The position numbers and the translations under genes were made by a program. A DNA stretch of 64,000 bases from an uncultured Prevotellaceae bacterium. GTDB lineage: Bacteria; Bacteroidota; Bacteroidia; Bacteroidales; Bacteroidaceae. The stretch lies in assembly GCA_902767775.1 (NCBI GenBank), contig CACXIP010000002.1, positions 62,001 through 126,000 of the forward strand, given 5' to 3'. The notes below the pieces were generated by a model that made no database searches, was not told the origin of the DNA, and saw nothing but the letters and a program-made list of their open reading frames with translations. Below are positions 60,357 to 64,000 of this stretch, in pieces; the first letter of the stretch is position 1, and the number at the start of each line of letters is the position of its first letter.

Positions 60357-61682
60357 ATGAAGACAACATTGAATAAAATCATCAGGTATTTCAGGTATGA
60401 TATATGGCAACTGAAGAAAGGCGACATCTCCGCACCGCTCTTCTTCCTTGTCAATATCCTAAAGACACTGATGCTTGCTGTGAGGGCTTTCGTTGATGCA
60501 CGCATCACACAGAGGGCAGCGGCTCTGTCGTTCTCCACCATGCTGGCCATCGTGCCGGTGGTGGCGGTCGTCTTCGGAATCGCAAGGGGATTCGGATTCT
60601 CTAAGTATATTGAAGATTGGTTCGTCGACCTCCTGTCCAGTCAGCCACAGGCGGCGGAAATCATCATCGGCTTTGTCAATTCCTATCTCGTCAATGTGAA
60701 AAACGGGGTTATCCTCGGATTCGGCATCCTCGTGATGCTCTACACCGCCATCATGCTTATCAGCAACATTGAGGGCACGTTCAATGACATCTGGAACGTG
60801 CGTGACTCAAGAGGATGGACAAGCACCATCATCGACTATGTGGCGTTCATCGTACTGCTGCCGTTCGCCATCGTCCTTACATCGGGTATCAATATCCTCA
60901 TGACGGCGGTCAACAACCAATTGAGTGAGTATGCCGCACCAGTGGTGAGGTTCATGGTGTCGGTGACTCCCTGCGTGGTCATGTCGCTGCTCTTCATCAT
61001 CATTTATAAGGTGATGCCCAACACGAAGGTCAACTTCTCCAGTGTGGTGTGGCCGGGCATCCTGGCGGGCGTGGCGATGCAGTTGCTGCAGGTGGCATAC
61101 ATCAACTTGCAGTTGTGGGCTACCAGCTACAACGCCATCTATGGCTCGTTTGCTGCTTTGCCCCTCTTCATGCTGTGGGTGCAGTTCTCATGGATTATCT
61201 GCCTATTCGGTGTCCACCTATGCTACACCAACCAGAACATGGAACGGCTCATGCCAGTGTCATACAACGAGGATATCTCGCATGAGCACAAGATGAGGTT
61301 GTCAGCGTTGTTGCTGAGCTTCATCAGCCACCGCTTCGAGAAGGGAGAGGCTCCTTATACACCGTTGCAGCTTAGAAGCAAGACCGACATACCCACACAC
61401 ATCATCATCGATATGCTCAATAACATGGAGCGGGCAGGACTGATTGTGGATACGAGCGGAGGAAGCCGCGAATTGGACCGTGCCTATATGCCTACCATCG
61501 ACTTAGCCAACCTGACCGTAGGACTGCTGGTTGAGAAACTGGAGAATGGTGGCAACTGGTCGCTTGATGAGATGGACCTCAAGGCATTGGAACGGTCGAA
61601 TTGGTTGAAGGTCAGACAAATCAGAGGGCAGTATCTGGAGAGTCTTGATACTATCCGGGTTGCTGATCTTGAAATCGAATGA
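60357..61682 (+). CDS. YihY/BrkB-family inner membrane protein
   Basis: The 441-residue protein has six transmembrane segments between about residues 40 and 290, with RITQRAAALSFSTMLAIVPV, the standard YihY/BrkB start, and YNAIYGSFAALPLFMLWVQFSW. The C-terminal 150 residues are cytoplasmic and resemble a winged helix. The family was once annotated RNase BN by mistake; its transport role is unclear. I chose the ATG at 60357, just after rnpB. The gene's 3-prime end overlaps the convergent gene at 61651 by 32 bp. Confidence 0.92.
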   Translation: MKTTLNKIIRYFRYDIWQLKKGDISAPLFFLVNILKTLMLAVRAFVDARITQRAAALSFSTMLAIVPVVAVVFGIARGFGFSKYIEDWFVDLLSSQPQAAEIIIGFVNSYLVNVKNGVILGFGILVMLYTAIMLISNIEGTFNDIWNVRDSRGWTSTIIDYVAFIVLLPFAIVLTSGINILMTAVNNQLSEYAAPVVRFMVSVTPCVVMSLLFIIIYKVMPNTKVNFSSVVWPGILAGVAMQLLQVAYINLQLWATSYNAIYGSFAALPLFMLWVQFSWIICLFGVHLCYTNQNMERLMPVSYNEDISHEHKMRLSALLLSFISHRFEKGEAPYTPLQLRSKTDIPTHIIIDMLNNMERAGLIVDTSGGSRELDRAYMPTIDLANLTVGLLVEKLENGGNWSLDEMDLKALERSNWLKVRQIRGQYLESLDTIRVADLEIE

Positions 61683-62052
61683 TGTCTGCAATGTAGCGTT
61701 CTATCGCTTCGTTGTTGAGACGGCTCATACGTATCTTGCTGATGAGCATGGTGATGAGATAGTAGATGAAGCACAGCACGATACCGCTGCCTACGGCTAT
61801 CAGTGTGTTCTTCACTGTGGTGTCGTAGAAGGCTATCACCACGAAGGGGATGAGAAATACGATGGAGTAAATGGTATATTTCTTCTTGAGGGAGTCATCG
61901 TCATCGATGATGGCTTGCTTGTCAAATAGGTAGTCGTCAAACTGCTCCTCGGTCACTCCATACGCCTCCAATTCGGGAAAACCGGCTTCTCCCCGGTGCT
62001 CGGCGATGATTTTTCGCACGCGGTGCTCCATGTCGTCTAAGATGTTGTCCAT
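61651..62052 (-). CDS. Small membrane protein of unknown function
   Basis: The 133-residue protein has an acidic, soluble N-terminal part (1-58), two transmembrane helices (about 60-78 and 84-107), and a helical tail. No motif is known to me. It ends inside the 3-prime end of the YihY gene on the other strand, an unusual tail-to-tail overlap of 32 bp that could allow antisense effects. Both reading frames look real. Confidence 0.7.
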   Translation of the reverse strand: MDNILDDMEHRVRKIIAEHRGEAGFPELEAYGVTEEQFDDYLFDKQAIIDDDDSLKKKYTIYSIVFLIPFVVIAFYDTTVKNTLIAVGSGIVLCFIYYLITMLISKIRMSRLNNEAIERYIADIIRFQDQQPG

Positions 62053-62128
62053 ATCTTTCTGCCTGATGGTTGATTATTGTTTCGTGATTGCGAAGATACA
62101 AAAAAAGTTGTTAATGACAAATAAAAGT

Positions 62129-62160
62129 TTTGCCATATTCGAAAAAATCACGTAATTTTG
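62129..62160 (+). promoter_or_regulatory. Promoter of the DUF1232 gene
   Basis: TTTG at 62129-62132, a 20-bp spacer and TAATTTTG at 62153-62160 fit the consensus, 28 bp before the ATG. Confidence 0.65.
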
Positions 62161-62188
62161 CGCAATCTTCACTAAAACGACATTAAAT

Positions 62189-62596
62189 ATGGAATTACCT
62201 GATTTTATGTCATACTCCGACAAATTCTCCCCCAAGGGGTTTGTCGACAAAATATCAAAAGTTGCCAAGAGGGCAGGGGCAAAGTTGGTATATTCTGCCC
62301 TTGTGCTTTATTATATGCTCCAAAGCAAGAATGTGACCGTCAAGGAGAAGGCCATCATCATCGGTGCGCTGGGCTACCTCATCAGTCCGCTCGATGTGCT
62401 GCCCGATGCCATCCCCATAGTGGGATTGAGTGATGACCTTTCGGTGCTCGTCTATGTCATCAGCAAGGTATGGGGAGATGTACCTGAGGATGTCAAGACA
62501 AAGGCACAGGAGAAACTCGCCGACTGGTTTGATGAGGACGAGGTGGCAGAGGTTCAAGATTTCATCAACGGAAAATTCACCGCAGATCCGAGTTAA
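62189..62596 (+). CDS. YkvA-like DUF1232 membrane protein
   Basis: The 135-residue protein contains the DUF1232 signature YLISPLDVLPDAIPIVGLSDD (near 66-88), flanked by two hydrophobic stretches, preceded by a Lys-rich cytoplasmic segment. DUF1232/YkvA proteins are small membrane proteins of unknown function. It has its own promoter and is followed by a strong bidirectional hairpin. Confidence 0.9.
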   Translation: MELPDFMSYSDKFSPKGFVDKISKVAKRAGAKLVYSALVLYYMLQSKNVTVKEKAIIIGALGYLISPLDVLPDAIPIVGLSDDLSVLVYVISKVWGDVPEDVKTKAQEKLADWFDEDEVAEVQDFINGKFTADPS

Positions 62597-62610
62597 GCCC
62601 CAAAAATAAA

Positions 62611-62640
62611 ATCATCCGCAGCCTCTCGACTGCGGATGAT
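62611..62640. terminator. Bidirectional terminator between DUF1232 gene and gdhA
   Basis: A perfect 11-bp stem (62611-62621 and 62630-62640) with an 8-base loop lies between two convergent genes. AAAATAAA on its left gives a T-rich tail for minus-strand transcripts (gdhA). Confidence 0.75.
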
Positions 62641-62672
62641 GCTTATTGTTCTACTTTCATAGTTCAAGCCTA

Positions 62673-62713
62673 AACTATCAACTATGAACTATGCACTATT
62701 CACTATGAACTAC
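62673..62713. repeat. 7-bp intergenic micro-repeat (AACTATG type)
   Basis: Six 7-bp words (AACTATC, AACTATG, AACTATG, CACTATT, CACTATG, AACTACA) run right up to the gdhA stop codon. Confidence 0.75.
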
Positions 62714-62714
62714 A

Positions 62715-64000
62715 TTAAACGATTCCTTGTGCCATCATGGCTTTTGCCACTTTCAGGAAGCCTGCTACATTGGCGCCCTTCACATAGTTGATGTAGCCGT
62801 CAGACTCCGTACCGTACTTCACGCAGTTGGCATGGATGTCGTTCATGATGTCATGCAGCTTGGCGTCAACTTCCTCGCGGCTCCAACGAAGGCGCTCTGA
62901 GTTCTGGCTCATCTCAAGACCTGACACGGCCACACCGCCGGCGTTGGCTGCCTTGCCCGGAGAATACAGTATCTTGGCGCTCTGGAACACCTTGATGGCC
63001 TCAGGAGTGGAGGGCATGTTGGCTCCCTCGCTCACGGCAATCACGCCATTGGCAACCAGTGTCTTGGCTGCGTCGCCGTCAATCTCGTTCTGGGTGGCGG
63101 AGGGCAGTGCGATGTCGGCTTTCTCGCCCCAAGGCTTGGCTCCTTCTACATATTTCACACCATACTCCTCAGCATACTCACGGATACGGCCACGCTCCAC
63201 GTTCTTCAGTTCCATAATCCAGTCGAGTTTCTCGCGGTCGATGCCGTCGGGATCATAGATGTAACCGTCGGAGTCAGACATGGTCACAACCTTTCCGCCC
63301 AACTCGATGCACTTCTCAACAGTGTACTGGGCGACGTTGCCGCTACCCGACACGAGAATGGTCTTGCCCTTGATGTCGAGACCGCGGGTGGCGAGCATGT
63401 TCTGCAGGAAGTAGACATTGCCATAACCAGTGGCCTCAGGACGGATGCGTGAACCGCCGAACTCCTGGCCTTTGCCGGTCAGCATGCCGGTGAACTGGTG
63501 GGTGAGTTTCTTGTACATGCCGAACATGTAGCCTACCTCACGGCCGCCAACACCAATGTCGCCTGCGGGCACGTCCTCATCAGCTCCTACGTGACGGTAA
63601 AGTTCTGTCATAAAGGCCTGGCAGAAACGCATCACCTCTGCGTCGCTCTTGCCACGCGGTGAGAAATCGCTGCCGCCCTTGGCACCACCCATCGGGAGAG
63701 TGGTCAGGGAGTTCTTGAATGTCTGCTCAAAAGCAAGGAACTTCAGGATGGAGAGGTTCACAGATGCGTGATAACGGATACCGCCTTTGTACGGGCCAAT
63801 CACGTTGTTGTGCTGGATGCGGTAGCCCATGTTGGTCTGCACTTTACCTTTGTCGTCAACCCATGTCACACGGAAGGAGATAATCCTGTCGGGGATGCAC
63901 AGACGCTCGATGAGGTTGGCACGCTCAAACTCGGGGTGCTTGTTGTACTCTTCCTCGATACTGCCTAATACCTGGCTCACTGCCTGAATGTACTCAGGTT
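62715..64000 (-). CDS. gdhA: NADP-type glutamate dehydrogenase, N-terminus beyond window edge
   Basis: The visible 428 residues are a hexameric glutamate dehydrogenase: GGAKGGSDFSPRGKSDAEV with the catalytic Lys region, the P-loop-like GSGNVAQYTVEKC in the Rossmann domain, and a GVIAVSEGANMPS segment. The enzyme interconverts 2-oxoglutarate plus ammonia and glutamate. The frame stays open to the right edge, where the residues PEYIQAVSQ precede the first internal Met (63980) and match the family, so the true start lies outside. About 445 residues in total are expected. Confidence 0.95.
   Translation of the reverse strand, partial: PEYIQAVSQVLGSIEEEYNKHPEFERANLIERLCIPDRIISFRVTWVDDKGKVQTNMGYRIQHNNVIGPYKGGIRYHASVNLSILKFLAFEQTFKNSLTTLPMGGAKGGSDFSPRGKSDAEVMRFCQAFMTELYRHVGADEDVPAGDIGVGGREVGYMFGMYKKLTHQFTGMLTGKGQEFGGSRIRPEATGYGNVYFLQNMLATRGLDIKGKTILVSGSGNVAQYTVEKCIELGGKVVTMSDSDGYIYDPDGIDREKLDWIMELKNVERGRIREYAEEYGVKYVEGAKPWGEKADIALPSATQNEIDGDAAKTLVANGVIAVSEGANMPSTPEAIKVFQSAKILYSPGKAANAGGVAVSGLEMSQNSERLRWSREEVDAKLHDIMNDIHANCVKYGTESDGYINYVKGANVAGFLKVAKAMMAQGIV

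Noticed and set aside
62715..63980. Internal Met at 63980 as the gdhA start
   Set aside because: The frame remains open to the window edge and the residues before this Met match the glutamate dehydrogenase N-terminus.

Overview
The window looks like a chromosomal segment of a Bacteroidota bacterium, most likely Prevotellaceae (Prevotella/Segatella-like). The signs are Bacteroidota promoters (-33 TTTG, about 19 bp, -7 TAnnTTTG) before many genes, an rpmB-rpmG-DUF4295 cluster, a gldE-type gene beside ssb, an HU-CCDC81/SPOR gene, dockerin-tailed secreted proteins, and 7-9 bp micro-repeats between genes. The assignment rests on gene content only; no database was searched.

Positions 1-25 kb form an AT-rich surface-polysaccharide region read entirely on the minus strand. 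Its left operon (10267 down to 1, continuing out of the window) holds a PglC-like phosphoglycosyl transferase, a PglD/NeuD-like acyltransferase, an ACP/KAS III/SDR acyl module, an EpsG/Wzy-like polymerase, a LicD protein, an IspD/TarI-like cytidylyltransferase, an epimerase, a TagB/TagF-like glycerophosphotransferase, a secreted propeller-like protein and a partial SDR. The right operon (22606 to 10724) holds an opine-dehydrogenase-like protein, a Wzx flippase, a PP-loop/Cys-cluster protein, four consecutive sugar-transfer-associated ATP-grasp proteins, a GNAT, a TagD-like cytidylyltransferase, a CapA-like phosphoesterase and a fifth, different ATP-grasp. Together they suggest a polymer carrying polyol phosphate and amino-acid or opine substituents. 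The right edge (22.6-25.2 kb) is scarred: a deleted copy of the cytidylyltransferase gene, an IS66 tnpB remnant and an RmlA stump.

From 25 to 41 kb come a dockerin protein, greA behind 84-bp tandem repeats, GH16, a dynamin-like GTPase with a DUF697-like membrane partner, a CE1-like esterase, a GH43-like protein, four tRNAs (Gly-Leu-Leu-Gly), ssb, gldE and a phytase-esterase-like protein. From 40 to 47 kb are kdgK and eda (ketodeoxygluconate catabolism), a 1216-residue two-module sensor kinase, its response regulator and a half-length AbgT-like membrane protein.

From 47 to 64 kb lie housekeeping genes (rpmB, rpmG, DUF4295, ftsY, rimO, rnpB, gdhA) mixed with two putative membrane-anchored HU-type DNA-binding proteins and an FHA protein (50.5-53.4 kb), GH3, a second dockerin protein, GSCFA, a lipoprotein, YihY/BrkB and a DUF1232 protein. 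The strongest candidates for undescribed biology are the ATP-grasp/opine/PP-loop operon and the HU-tether locus.
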